Source: Legionella brunensis (GTDB lineage: Bacteria > Pseudomonadota > Gammaproteobacteria > Legionellales > Legionellaceae). From it: DNA of 64,000 bases. Below the pieces are notes generated by a model, which was not told the DNA's origin, searched no databases, and saw only the letters and a list, made by a program, of their open reading frames with translations. Below, piece after piece: positions 46,163 to 54,334 of this stretch (position 1 is the stretch's first letter; each line of letters starts with the position of its first letter). The DNA is taken from the NCBI RefSeq assembly GCF_001467025.1, contig NZ_LNXV01000007.1, positions 1 through 64,000 of the forward strand, in the 5' to 3' direction. The position numbers were made by a program, and so were the translations under genes.

Positions 46163-46376
46163 AATTTAAATTATTACATTTTTATATTGCGGGATTCAGT
46201 AGTCGCTTAATTGTTAATAAAGCATAAACACAGGAAGTCTCCATTGAAAGAAGTCTATATCCACAAATTCGTAGAGTTTTACGCCTTATTAATCTAATTT
46301 CCTACCCCAAAAATACCACAAGTTCTTCGTCAATCTCCTTAAAAAACAAAGCATTTTGGAAAAATTTATACGTACG

Positions 46377-46450
46377 GTAAGCGTAATAATTTCTTAAGCT
46401 TAATTTTATATACTAAGTTTAAGCAATATACAGAGTGTGGAGAAAAAATC
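46377..46450 (+). repeat. Shared upstream block of the J-domain genes, copy 1
   Basis: About 74 bases directly before the ATG at 46451 that recur nearly base for base at 48939-49012 before the second J-domain gene. The block includes TAATAATTTCTTAAG, a -10-like TATACT (46409-46414) and the ribosome-binding site GTGTGGAG. The conservation shows that promoter and leader were duplicated with the gene and are kept under selection or are recent. No convincing -35 box. Confidence 0.8.
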
Positions 46451-47236
46451 ATGGCTCGTAAAAAAGTAGAGAAGCAAACTGTTAGTAATAACTTTGATGG
46501 CTTGCTAGAACTTTTGGACGTTGAGGAACTAACGGCTGACAATTTAAAAAAGAGCTATAAAAATGCTGCAGCGAAATGGCATCCGGATAAAAATCCTAAT
46601 GATCCTGAGGCAGGAGCAAAGTTCGATATTTTAAGAAAAAATTATGCGCTGCTTTTGCCTCTTGCTGAAACTAAGAATGGGAAAATTAGCCCACTAGAAG
46701 AAATCGCAATTGCTGAAAAAATGGCGGTTTCTTCAGTGAAGGCTAATAACACCATTTTAAACATGATAGCAGGTGTTAGCCAAGATTTAGCAGATGCAAT
46801 TAAGGGTTTAGTTACAGATATGCTGACAAAACTAAATCTTGAAGCAGTTACTGGGTTACACTATGAGTATGCACGAGTAGACATAGATGGTGGCCGGCAA
46901 CATAGTCGTCAGGTTGACGTAAGCACTGCGGGTCTTACTGAGGAACAGCAACAAAAGCTACACCCTTCTTTGCAGGGTTTAAAAGGCGATGTTTTAAAAA
47001 CCAAGATCTTGGCAAATTTCAAAGATTCTTTTCGTCTGGCCCAAAATCAAGAGGATGTTGACAGAATAGTGAAGGAGTTTAAAGCTGGGCCTGAGTATAA
47101 GATTCTTAAAACAGGCCAAGATATGGCAACAAGATTTTTCCATCTCAAAACAAGTTCTGCTATAGCAGTTGAGGATATTGTTAAAGAAGTTGAGGCAGAC
47201 TTAGCAAGCAAAAAAGCAGCTGCTCCTAACAATTAA
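46451..47236 (+). CDS. J-domain protein, tandem paralogue 1
   Basis: 261 residues. An N-terminal J domain at about 14-75 has the essential HPD at 44-46 in AAAKWHPDKNP. The rest (residues 90-261) is not a DnaJ zinc or substrate domain. It is a Legionella-type region shared with the protein at 49013: ILNMIAGV, LHYEYARVD, LTEEQQQKL, SLQGLKGDVLKTKILANFK, GPEYKILKTGQD and TRFFHLKTSSA. J domains stimulate Hsp70, so it may steer bacterial DnaK or, if secreted, host Hsp70. No signal peptide or membrane helix. Confidence 0.85.
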   Translation: MARKKVEKQTVSNNFDGLLELLDVEELTADNLKKSYKNAAAKWHPDKNPNDPEAGAKFDILRKNYALLLPLAETKNGKISPLEEIAIAEKMAVSSVKANNTILNMIAGVSQDLADAIKGLVTDMLTKLNLEAVTGLHYEYARVDIDGGRQHSRQVDVSTAGLTEEQQQKLHPSLQGLKGDVLKTKILANFKDSFRLAQNQEDVDRIVKEFKAGPEYKILKTGQDMATRFFHLKTSSAIAVEDIVKEVEADLASKKAAAPNN

Positions 47237-47252
47237 AAATCCTCATCGAGTT

Positions 47253-47279
47253 CTGTCCCTTTCTTAAAGGAAGGGACAG
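47253..47279 (+). terminator. Terminator hairpin after J-domain gene 1
   Basis: CTGTCCCTT (47253-47261) pairs with AAGGGACAG (47271-47279) around a 9-base loop, 17 bases after the stop. Related sequences follow the remnant copy (47575-47603) and the second gene (49796-49818). Confidence 0.7.
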
Positions 47280-47364
47280 TTGAATTCCCTATTACCCCAT
47301 TCCTTTTTAGACAAAACAGACGATTGGTTCAACTTCCTTTTGTATAATGTTTCGAAGCAGAAGT

Positions 47365-47603
47365 TTAAGAACTAAGGTTTTAGCAATTTCAAAGACTTTT
47401 CCATTCAGAAGAAACTCAAGGGATAGTCATTCGAGGTGAGCCTGAGAAACAAAAGTCTCGGAGTTTGCAACAGGATTTCCACCTCACAATAAGTTCTACT
47501 GTAGCTGGTGACGAAATTGTCATGAAGTTGAGCTGGATTAGGTGAAAACTGGCTCTTTGGCAATTAAATCTTCATAGAATTTGTTCTTTTTATAAAGAGA
47601 CAG
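47365..47603 (+). pseudogene. Decayed 3' end of a third J-domain paralogue
   Basis: No open frame, but the DNA follows the 3' part of the gene at 46451. AAGGTTTTAGCAATTTCAAA matches AAGATCTTGGCAAATTTCAAA. GAGCCTGAGAAAC then TTTGCAACAGGATTTCCAC match GGGCCTGAGTATAAG and ATGGCAACAAGATTTTTCCAT. CTCACAATAAGTTCTACTGTAGCT matches the codons for LKTSSAIA. Even the trailing ATCTTCATAGAATTTGTTC matches the region before the terminator of copy 1. Stops and indels make it non-coding. The 5' part is missing. Confidence 0.75.
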
Positions 47604-47816
47604 CTTATACCAAAGCATGTGACTCCAATATTTTTCATAAGAATCAAGTATTTGATCACTCTATAACACAGCAAAATTTCTCATCAAAAAAATTATTAAT
47701 TAAAAAAATCTCTGTGCCGGACAATTTTTTAAAAGACAGTCTCTGTTGATTTAAAAAGAATCCAATTTGAAAAATTGAGGAACAATTTTGTATTGATTCT
47801 AGAATGAGTAAGCGAG

Positions 47817-48799
47817 TCATCTAAGATGATCTAAGCCCAAGCGAAAAAAGCTGTTTTTTGGTCTTTTTTGATTGCGTAATTTTTTAAGCGGAATAGGCTT
47901 GATAGATGCTCTCCATTCGCCAATTCGATGGGCCCAAACAAATCCTAAAGCGAGTAAAACCAAGAGTTTTTCGATGCGTTTAGGCTCAATAACCCGGGTA
48001 TCTTCAAACTGCCATCCCTTTGTTAGTGCAGCAAAAAGTGTTTCGATTTCCCATCGGCGCAAATAGGAAGCAATAGCATTTCTGGGATGCCGATTTGTCA
48101 CTACGACCATCAAGTCTTCACGATAATTTTTGCTCCCTGCCAAATAAAGAGATTGACCAAAAATAGTCACATTCATCCCAAATACGTTTTGCTGATAGGG
48201 GGCTAGATGCTTGAATAATTGAGCTGAGGTTTTAAATTTCCTCCTCCCTATACACACGTCTACGGTTCCTTTAATCCGTAAATAAAAAGGAATGTCTTCT
48301 GTTACAAGCCAAGCAATCAGTGCTTTGTTAGGGAATTCTCTATCCCCCCAGAACGCCTTGTATGGACTCTTTACCGAAAGTATTAACAAATCGCGATAAT
48401 AATTCGATTTGCTCTTTAGCTGTCGTACTTCATGCTTTCTTTAACAGGCGCCAAAAAGAGTGATAGCTATTCCTTCATAACAAACATAAATACATTGATT
48501 TTAGCTTTTCCCCAATACCAGTTTGTCCTATCAATAGCTAAATAGACTTTATGATTTTTATTAAAAAATAGAGCATATATCCAGCGCGCAATCCAGGTAA
48601 AATCTAACTCAAATTTTGAAAAAAAACGGTATATGCATTTATAGTGTGAATCAATACTTGCTTTATCACCATCCATCGTCACGGCAATTTCACTTAAATT
48701 GACACTTCTTACCATAAATAGGGCTAACAACATTTGCGCCAAACAGTCTATTCTTGACTTGTGCCAATTTAATTGCTGACTTAAAATCCCACCCAACAT
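47817..48799 (-). pseudogene. Broken IS4-family transposase
   Basis: Two frames together give one IS4-type transposase. The upstream part (48467-48799) has the first catalytic Asp in VYLAIDRTNWYWG and stops at VMKE-TAG, where a base is lost in the expected EGIAI. The downstream part (47817-48389) resumes near GDREFPNKALIAWL, after an extra G in a run of six. It carries the Y-(2)-R-(3)-E-(6)-K signature region in YLRRWEIETLFAALTKGW. At least two frameshifts, so inactive. I could not define terminal inverted repeats. Confidence 0.85.
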
Positions 48800-48938
48800 C
48801 GCTGATGTACGTCATATATGCTCCTTTTGGGTCGAAGCTGAGTATATAAAATACATTGTAAATCAGCGAGTTATTTCTAATCTCCCTTTCTTAAATTCGT
48901 TTTTTGTCCAGCACAAAGTTAAAAAAATAAGCTCTTAG

Positions 48939-49012
48939 GTAATGGTAATAATTTCTTAAGGTTAATTTTATATACTAAGTCTAAGCAATATACAAAGTGT
49001 GGAGAAAAAATC
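48939..49012 (+). repeat. Shared upstream block of the J-domain genes, copy 2
   Basis: Counterpart of 46377-46450: the same TAATAATTTCTTAAG, TATATACTAAG and GTGTGGAGAAAAAATC at identical distances from the ATG, with only a few substitutions. Confidence 0.8.
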
Positions 49013-49747
49013 ATGGCTAGTAACAACTTTGATGGGCTTTTAGAGCTTTTTAATAATGCTGAGATATTAGATATTAAAGATTTAAAAAAGAATTATCAAA
49101 AAGCGGCATTAAAATGGCACCCTGATAAAAATCCTGGCAATCCCATTGCAGAAGAAAATTTCAAAGCTTTAAACGAAATGTATAATCTGCTTTTACCTCT
49201 CGTTGAAAAAGAAGGGAAGATTAGTAACGAAGAAGTATTTGCTATTGCTCAAAAGATGGTAGATTCTTCACCAAAGGCTAATAACGTCATTTTGAACATG
49301 ATAGCAGGTATTAAAGATGTTGGCCAAAGTTTGGCAGAAGGAATTAGAAGCATGTGGAATGCCCTAGTAGGCATGCAGCTACATTATCAATATGCAAGGG
49401 TAGATAAAGGTAGTCGTAAACATAGCTTCGGTGCTGAGCTAACCGAGGAGCAGCAAAAAAATCTGGATCCTTCTTTGCGGGGTTTAAAGGGAGATGCTTT
49501 AAAAACCCAAATCTTGGCAAATTTCAAAGCTTCTATTACTAAATTAGACAGCCAGGAAAAAATCGATAAGGTGGTAGAGAAGTTTAAAGAAGGGCCTGAG
49601 TACGCGATTCTTAAAACAGGCCAAGATAGAACGACAAGATTTTTCAATCTGTCAACGACTTCTGCTAAAGGTGTGGAGGGAATTGTCGAAGACGTTAAGA
49701 AAGATTTGGCGTACAGACAAGCGGCAGTGGTGAATCCTAACAGCTAA
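49013..49747 (+). CDS. J-domain protein, tandem paralogue 2
   Basis: 244 residues with the same plan as the protein at 46451 but lacking the first ten residues. HPD lies at 36-38 (ALKWHPDKNPG). The C-terminal region is clearly related: VILNMIAGI, LHYQYARVD, LTEEQQKNL, SLRGLKGDALKTQILANFK, GPEYAILKTGQD, TRFFNLSTTSA. Residues 150-158 lack the insert seen in copy 1. The pair, its duplicated leader and the remnant between them show repeated tandem duplication. Function unknown; co-chaperone or effector. Confidence 0.85.
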   Translation: MASNNFDGLLELFNNAEILDIKDLKKNYQKAALKWHPDKNPGNPIAEENFKALNEMYNLLLPLVEKEGKISNEEVFAIAQKMVDSSPKANNVILNMIAGIKDVGQSLAEGIRSMWNALVGMQLHYQYARVDKGSRKHSFGAELTEEQQKNLDPSLRGLKGDALKTQILANFKASITKLDSQEKIDKVVEKFKEGPEYAILKTGQDRTTRFFNLSTTSAKGVEGIVEDVKKDLAYRQAAVVNPNS

Positions 49748-49754
49748 TAACGTA

Positions 49755-49824
49755 GGGAATAATCATGTTTTATTCCCAATAACCTTCCTAGATATGTCCC
49801 TCTTAAAAATAGAGGGACTCTCTT
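49755..49824 (+). terminator. Double terminator hairpin after J-domain gene 2
   Basis: First hairpin GGGAATA (49755-49761) with TATTCCC (49771-49777). Second hairpin GTCCCTCT (49796-49803) with AGAGGGAC (49811-49818), followed by TCTCTT. The second corresponds to the hairpin after copy 1. Confidence 0.7.
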
Positions 49825-50053
49825 ATACACTGGAGATTTTTAGAAACCCATTTCTCCTGCAGAAAAAGATAAAAGTGTTTTTTGTGCATGTAATCTATTC
49901 TCACTTTGAGTGAATAATACTGAAGTAATATATCAGGTAAGGAGACAGAAACTTCTTTACCATGCTCCATAGGCATGCAATGCATGAATAGAGCTTCAGG
50001 TTTTGCTTTTGCCATGAGTTCCTCATTGACTTGAAAGCCTGCGAAATGCGTGT
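49803..50053 (-). pseudogene. argF: Ornithine carbamoyltransferase remnant
   Basis: The minus strand reads FAGFQVNEELMAKAKPEA then LFMHCMP then GKEVS, the C-terminal active-site region of ornithine carbamoyltransferase (family motif FMHCLP with the catalytic Cys). After that the expected acidic segment is scrambled, but MHKKHFYLFLQ still recalls the final LHAQKALL helix. A TAG stop cuts the frame at 50054-50056, and the N-terminal two thirds are absent; the stretch up to 50163 holds nothing else. It lies next to an arginine-type binding protein and argR, so it is the leftover of an arginine gene. Confidence 0.75.
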
Positions 50054-50163
50054 ACTACTGACGTTTCTACTGCGTACCCTCTCTAAATTTTGATCGCGTG
50101 TGAAAAACTTAGACGGGTTCGAAATGAAGATTTTTCAAAAATCATTAGAATCTTTTGTGAATG

Positions 50164-50907
50164 TCATTCAGTGTTTTTTAGCCATTTGTTCTTTAATTTC
50201 TCGATGTCGCCATTTTCTTTAAGTGTGCTTAGGATGTTATTAATTTCGATGGTTAAAGGGGAGTTTTTTGGGCAGGCAATGCCATAACCGTTTTCAGATT
50301 GGGCAATTATTGCATAGGAAAAACTTGGATTTTTCTGAGTAAATATCGCGCCTTGTTCTCCATCCATTAATACTGCATCGACATGTCCGGCTTTTAAGGC
50401 TTCTATTGCTTGATTATTATTATCCATGACTAGGATTGCAGAGTCTGCAGCATGTTTTTTTAGCCAAACTTCCATAGTGCTACCTAATTGAGCAACTAGT
50501 TTTTTTCCGGCGAATTGAGAAAGAGTATGAATAGGTGCCTTCTTCCTAAAAACAACGGCGATACCATCAAAATAATAGGGATGACTGAAGTCAAAATTGT
50601 TCTTCCTTTCCTCGGTGATCGTTATCGTCGAAATGGCTGCATCAACTTTCCTAGAGTTTAAAGCTGGCAGGATGCTGCTGAATGGCAAATTATCAAAAAC
50701 GGCTTTTTTTCCCATTTTGTGAGCAATTAATTCCGCAAGGTCAATATCAAAGCCCTTTAATACTTCATGATCTTTATATTCAAAAGGTGGATATTCTGCT
50801 GCAGTGGCAAAATGAATAATAGTCGCTGGCGATTTAGCATCTTTATTGTTGAGTCCGACAATAAAAAAGCCTATAAAAATAATTGCAGGAGTAATTAATA
50901 GTCTCAT
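50164..50907 (-). CDS. Periplasmic amino-acid-binding protein (arginine type, ArtJ-like)
   Basis: Solute-binding protein of ABC amino-acid uptake (SBP family 3). A signal segment (MRLLITPAIIFIGFFIVG) is followed by FATAAEYPPFEY, GFDIDLAELIAHKMG, LNSRKVDAAISTITITEER and FSHPYYFDG, the family hallmarks. I chose the ATG at 50907 because a strong promoter (TTGACA-17-TATAGT) would start the transcript about 29 bases upstream; the longer frame to 50973 would begin before that promoter's start point. No permease gene is adjacent. Arginine specificity is inferred from divergent argR. Confidence 0.87.
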   Translation of the reverse strand: MRLLITPAIIFIGFFIVGLNNKDAKSPATIIHFATAAEYPPFEYKDHEVLKGFDIDLAELIAHKMGKKAVFDNLPFSSILPALNSRKVDAAISTITITEERKNNFDFSHPYYFDGIAVVFRKKAPIHTLSQFAGKKLVAQLGSTMEVWLKKHAADSAILVMDNNNQAIEALKAGHVDAVLMDGEQGAIFTQKNPSFSYAIIAQSENGYGIACPKNSPLTIEINNILSTLKENGDIEKLKNKWLKNTE

Positions 50908-50941
50908 TGTAGTTTTGTATTCATTTTTTATCCATTTTTTG

Positions 50942-50970
50942 ACTATATTAAGTTTGCTTTTTTCTGTCAA
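50942..50970 (-). promoter_or_regulatory. Promoter of the amino-acid-binding protein gene
   Basis: On the minus strand a perfect TTGACA (50965-50970), a 17-base spacer and TATAGT (50942-50947). The -35 region lies beside a plus-strand TATAAT (50981-50986) that probably serves argR, so the two promoters run back to back. A TGAAT half-site (50915-50919) resembles half an ARG box. Confidence 0.75.
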
Positions 50971-51040
50971 CAATTATGGATATAATTCCCAATATGATGG
51001 CTGTATATTCAATACCGCGGATCTAATAAAGGAGTTGAGT

Positions 51041-51496
51041 ATGTCTTATGACAATATTCTTGACGGGCATATTTTAAGTATTGTGCAAACGCAAGAAATT
51101 CCCGAGCAAAGCGACCTGCAAAAATGTTTACAAGAAAGAGGTTACGACATTCCGCAAGCGACCTTGTCGCGTCGATTAAAAAAATTGAAAATTGCTAAGG
51201 TGGCAGGAGTGTACCGGGTTGTCGATTTTAGCATGCCTAGTTTGCCCTTTATTTTGAACATACAAATTTCGGATTATGGGATGATTGTTTTGCATACTCA
51301 TCCGGGGCATGCAAGTAGTCTTGCATCGTTTCTTGATAAAAAATATGTCAATTTTTCTTCCCCAAATGCTAATGACTCCGGTATCCTAGGCACGATTGCT
51401 GGTGACGATACCATTCTACTTATTGTTAAAAGCAAGCAGCATTTAGAGGCAGTGCTCGAGATACTCCAAAAAGAATTTCCCTATCTTAATTTTTGA
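51041..51496 (+). CDS. argR: Arginine repressor
   Basis: Hexameric arginine-dependent repressor, 151 residues. The N-terminal winged helix contains IPQATLSRRLKKLKIAKVAG and the C-terminal oligomerisation and arginine-binding domain contains GILGTIAGDDTILLIV. The ATG at 51041 follows AAGGAG (51029-51034); the frame is open further upstream but only without a ribosome-binding site. Divergent from the binding-protein gene, which it probably controls. In Legionella ArgR is reported to affect intracellular growth genes. Confidence 0.94.
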   Translation: MSYDNILDGHILSIVQTQEIPEQSDLQKCLQERGYDIPQATLSRRLKKLKIAKVAGVYRVVDFSMPSLPFILNIQISDYGMIVLHTHPGHASSLASFLDKKYVNFSSPNANDSGILGTIAGDDTILLIVKSKQHLEAVLEILQKEFPYLNF

Positions 51497-51502
51497 AGTA
51501 AG

Positions 51503-52132
51503 TTAGCCACGTATTGTCATGCTGCCCCAAACTTCTGGATTTATTTCATTTAGTTCGTTGCGAATCTCGCTCAATCGTTCTGGAACTTTTCTCATCCCGG
51601 AAAAGAAATTGTAATTAGGGGCATCCAGAAGGGATATTTCATAACTTGCAAAAGCGCCAACCATTGCAGTAAATATCGCGACTGGGATTCTTATCTCGTC
51701 GGAAAACATTGCAAGGCTCAGAAAAGCGCTGACGCTACCGCCTACGATAGTATTTGATAAAAGATTCTTATTTCGCCAGTTCGCAAAAAAACTAGCGTTT
51801 TCGGGATTCTTAAGTGTCTGAATGAGTTCTTGTAATTGTTGAAATTGTAGTTGAGGATTTACTTGCTCATATCTTTCGATATCATTTTCTTTAACAAATA
51901 GATCGATTTCTGACTTCAATTCACTGTCTAGCTCAATGTTTACAATGGGTAAGTGATAAAGTGGAGAAAGAGGTTTCCTGATGGATTTTAAATACTTAAA
52001 AAAAGGTTCGAGCTCAAAGTATTGAATGAGTAATTTGTTGTTATTTTCGACAGTTACTTTGATTGGATTAAGCATTACCAGTCTAGAAATTGAGCATTTT
52101 GCTTCATTCGGTAGGTTTGTCAGTAAAGGCAT
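51503..52132 (-). CDS. U-box-like protein with C-terminal membrane segments, effector candidate
   Basis: 209 residues. Residues about 12-82 follow the U-box pattern: CSISRLVMLNPIKV (compare the family CPITxExMxDPVxx), then KLLIQYFELEPFFKYLKS in the place of GxTYERxxIxxWL, then PLSPLYHLPI for the PxTxxxL turn, and a closing helix ELKSEIDLFV. Two hydrophobic segments follow at about 127-142 and 148-165. Legionella uses U-box E3 ligases (LubX, GobX) as effectors. The match is by pattern only and some core positions are altered, so activity is uncertain. Confidence 0.6.
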   Translation of the reverse strand: MPLLTNLPNEAKCSISRLVMLNPIKVTVENNNKLLIQYFELEPFFKYLKSIRKPLSPLYHLPIVNIELDSELKSEIDLFVKENDIERYEQVNPQLQFQQLQELIQTLKNPENASFFANWRNKNLLSNTIVGGSVSAFLSLAMFSDEIRIPVAIFTAMVGAFASYEISLLDAPNYNFFSGMRKVPERLSEIRNELNEINPEVWGSMTIRG

Positions 52133-52324
52133 TTGAGTTATTTTAGGGTTAAAAGGATTTTAATTATACATTTGTGCTAATTCATAGTCTATGTTATCGG
52201 AAAAAAATCATAGTCCATCTTTAACTTAAAGTAACACTTGACCTCTGGTTGACAAAAAATTCCAATTAATACGCTAATTTCATCTTTTTAGCAGATTCTA
52301 AATTATTTCACTCAAAGAGAACTA

Positions 52325-52381
52325 GGGTCTGTTTTAATTCGCTAGCTTTTCGACCAAGATAATAGAATTATAAACAGACCC
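52325..52381. mobile_element. MITE-like element, copy B (short)
   Basis: 57 bases made of terminal inverted repeats and a short centre: GGGTCTGTTTTAATTC on the left and, on the other strand, GGGTCTGTTTATAATTC on the right. TA precedes it, TG follows. The ends match copy A (37352-37482), including the TTCGCTAG just inside the left end, so it is probably an internally deleted relative. The rest of the 327-base gap (52133-52459) shows nothing else. Confidence 0.6.
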
Positions 52382-52459
52382 TGTTAGTTTTCATTTTCAA
52401 ATACCTAATTCTTTGTTATAACTGAATTTAAATTTTTCTTGTTAGAATAGCTAGCGGAA

Positions 52460-53116
52460 ATGGACCGAGGGATAAAACAGGACGAGACGAACGTGAGTGA
52501 TAATACTGATCCCAGCCAAAATAATACTCCTACTGAAGAAGAAATTGATGAGCAAAGACGCAAGTTTTTATTAACAACCACTGGCATTTTGGGAGGGGTT
52601 GGGGTGGCTTGCGCCTTAACTCCCTTTATTTCTTCATGGCTTCCGAGTGCACAAGCAGAGGCTGCTGGAGCACCAGTGCAGGTTGACTTAAGTAAAATAG
52701 AGCCAGGGCAACAAGTCACAGTAGAGTGGCGAGGTAAGCCCGTATGGATTATTAGACGTACCAAGGAAATGTTGCAAACTCTAAAAGGTGCAGAAAATCA
52801 GCTACGTGACCCTGAATCTTTGGTTGAGCAACAACCTTCCTATGCTCAAAACCAGTATCGTTCGATAAATCCAGAGTACTTGGTTCTTGTAGGGATTTGT
52901 ACCCACTTAGGTTGTTCGCCAAAGTATTTTCCCAATGTCAATGAACTTGGACCCCATTGGGCAGGAGGATTTTATTGTCCTTGCCATGGATCTACCTTCG
53001 ACTTGGCTGGACGCGTATTTAAAGGAGTTCCTGCGCCAATCAATTTGCAGGTGCCGCCTTATTATTTTGTTAGTGAACATGTCATTGTAATCGGTGAAGA
53101 AAAGAAACAAGGATAA
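52460..53116 (+). CDS. petA: Ubiquinol-cytochrome c reductase Rieske iron-sulfur subunit
   Basis: 218 residues. A Tat-type segment (RRKFLL at 33-38, then GILGGVGVACAL) anchors the protein; it is not cleaved in this family. The Rieske cluster ligands lie in CTHLGC (Cys147, His149) and CPCHG (Cys173, His176); Cys152 and Cys175 form the disulfide. First gene of petABC. Start at ATG 52460; a GTG at 52493 is an alternative. Confidence 0.96.
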   Translation: MDRGIKQDETNVSDNTDPSQNNTPTEEEIDEQRRKFLLTTTGILGGVGVACALTPFISSWLPSAQAEAAGAPVQVDLSKIEPGQQVTVEWRGKPVWIIRRTKEMLQTLKGAENQLRDPESLVEQQPSYAQNQYRSINPEYLVLVGICTHLGCSPKYFPNVNELGPHWAGGFYCPCHGSTFDLAGRVFKGVPAPINLQVPPYYFVSEHVIVIGEEKKQG

Positions 53117-53122
53117 TCCAAG

Positions 53123-54334
53123 ATGAGTGGATGGTTTAATTGGCTAGATGCGCGTTTTCCCCTATTGAGTACTTGGCGAGCGCATGCAAGTGAATATTAT
53201 GCACCGAAAAATTTTAATTTTTATTATTACTTCGGTTCATTAGCAACGATTGTTTTAGTTAATCAACTCGTTACGGGGTTGTGGCTAACAATGTTTTATA
53301 CCCCAACTGCGCAACAGGCTTTTAGTTCAATTGAATATATTATGCGCGATGTGAATTATGGCTGGTTGTTGCGCTATATGCATTCCACTGGGGCTTCTGC
53401 TTTTTTTATCGTAATTTATCTGCATATGTTTAGAGGCTTACTGTATGGGTCTTACCAGAAACCCAGAGAGCTAGTATGGCTTTTAGGGGTAACCATCTTC
53501 CTGTTGCTGATGGCGGAAGCATTTTTTGGATACTTGCTACCTTGGGGGCAGATGTCTTTTTGGGGAGCACAAGTGATTACTTCGCTTTTTGGTGCAATCC
53601 CTTGGGTTGGGGATAGTGTTGCCACTTGGTTGCGTGGTGATTACAACGTCGCCAATGCCACTTTACAACGGTTTTTTGCTTTACACGTAGTAGGCGTCCC
53701 CTTATTACTCTTATTACTTGTTTTTTTACATTTAGTTGCCTTGCACAAAGTGGGATCTAATAATCCGGAAGGAATAGAAATTAAAAAACATCTTGATGCT
53801 AATGGAAAACCACTTGATGGTATTCCTTTTCATCCTTATTACACGGTTAAAGATTTTGTTGGTGTGATTGTTTTTCTAATTATCTTTTTTGCGGTGGTCT
53901 TTTTTATACCAGAAATGGGCGGGTATTTTCTAGAATACGCTAATTTTGTGCCGGCAAATCCAATGGTTACGCCAGAACATATTGCTCCGGTATGGTATTT
54001 AACCCCGTTTTACGCCATGTTAAGGGCTATCCCTAATAAATTATTGGGAGTGATAGCCATGGGGGCAGCTATATTAATTTTGTTTTTTATTCCCTGGTTG
54101 GATAAAAGCCCTGTACGGTCGATGCGTTATAAAGGTTACTACTCAAAGTATGCATTAGCGGCGTTTGTAATTAGCTTTATTATGCTGGGTTATCTTGGCA
54201 CGGTGATTATGACCCCTTTTAAACAATACCTGGCTCGCGCTTTCACAGCAATTTATTTTGCTTATTTCCTATTTATGCCCATTTATACACGATATGAGCA
54301 GCATAAGGTCGTACCAGAGAGGATAACAGCATGA
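53123..54334 (+). CDS. petB: Cytochrome b subunit of the bc1 complex
   Basis: 403 residues, full-length bacterial cytochrome b with eight membrane helices. The heme ligands lie in helices B and D (RYMHSTGASAFFIVIYLHMFR and FFALHVVGVPLLLLLLVFLH). The Qo-site PEWY-type motif appears as PVWYLTPFYAML. Stop overlaps the petC ATG by four bases. Confidence 0.97.
   Translation: MSGWFNWLDARFPLLSTWRAHASEYYAPKNFNFYYYFGSLATIVLVNQLVTGLWLTMFYTPTAQQAFSSIEYIMRDVNYGWLLRYMHSTGASAFFIVIYLHMFRGLLYGSYQKPRELVWLLGVTIFLLLMAEAFFGYLLPWGQMSFWGAQVITSLFGAIPWVGDSVATWLRGDYNVANATLQRFFALHVVGVPLLLLLLVFLHLVALHKVGSNNPEGIEIKKHLDANGKPLDGIPFHPYYTVKDFVGVIVFLIIFFAVVFFIPEMGGYFLEYANFVPANPMVTPEHIAPVWYLTPFYAMLRAIPNKLLGVIAMGAAILILFFIPWLDKSPVRSMRYKGYYSKYALAAFVISFIMLGYLGTVIMTPFKQYLARAFTAIYFAYFLFMPIYTRYEQHKVVPERITA

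Noticed and set aside
46381-46415. PmrA-type regulatory element (CTTAATATT direct repeat) upstream of the J-domain genes
   Set aside because: The TTAA-containing words are spaced 6 or 14 bases apart, not the 11 expected for a PmrA box, so the match is not convincing.
50909-51013. Complete ARG boxes between argR and the divergent binding-protein gene
   Set aside because: Half-sites such as TGAAT and ATTCA are present, but no full 18-bp palindrome with correct spacing could be aligned by eye.
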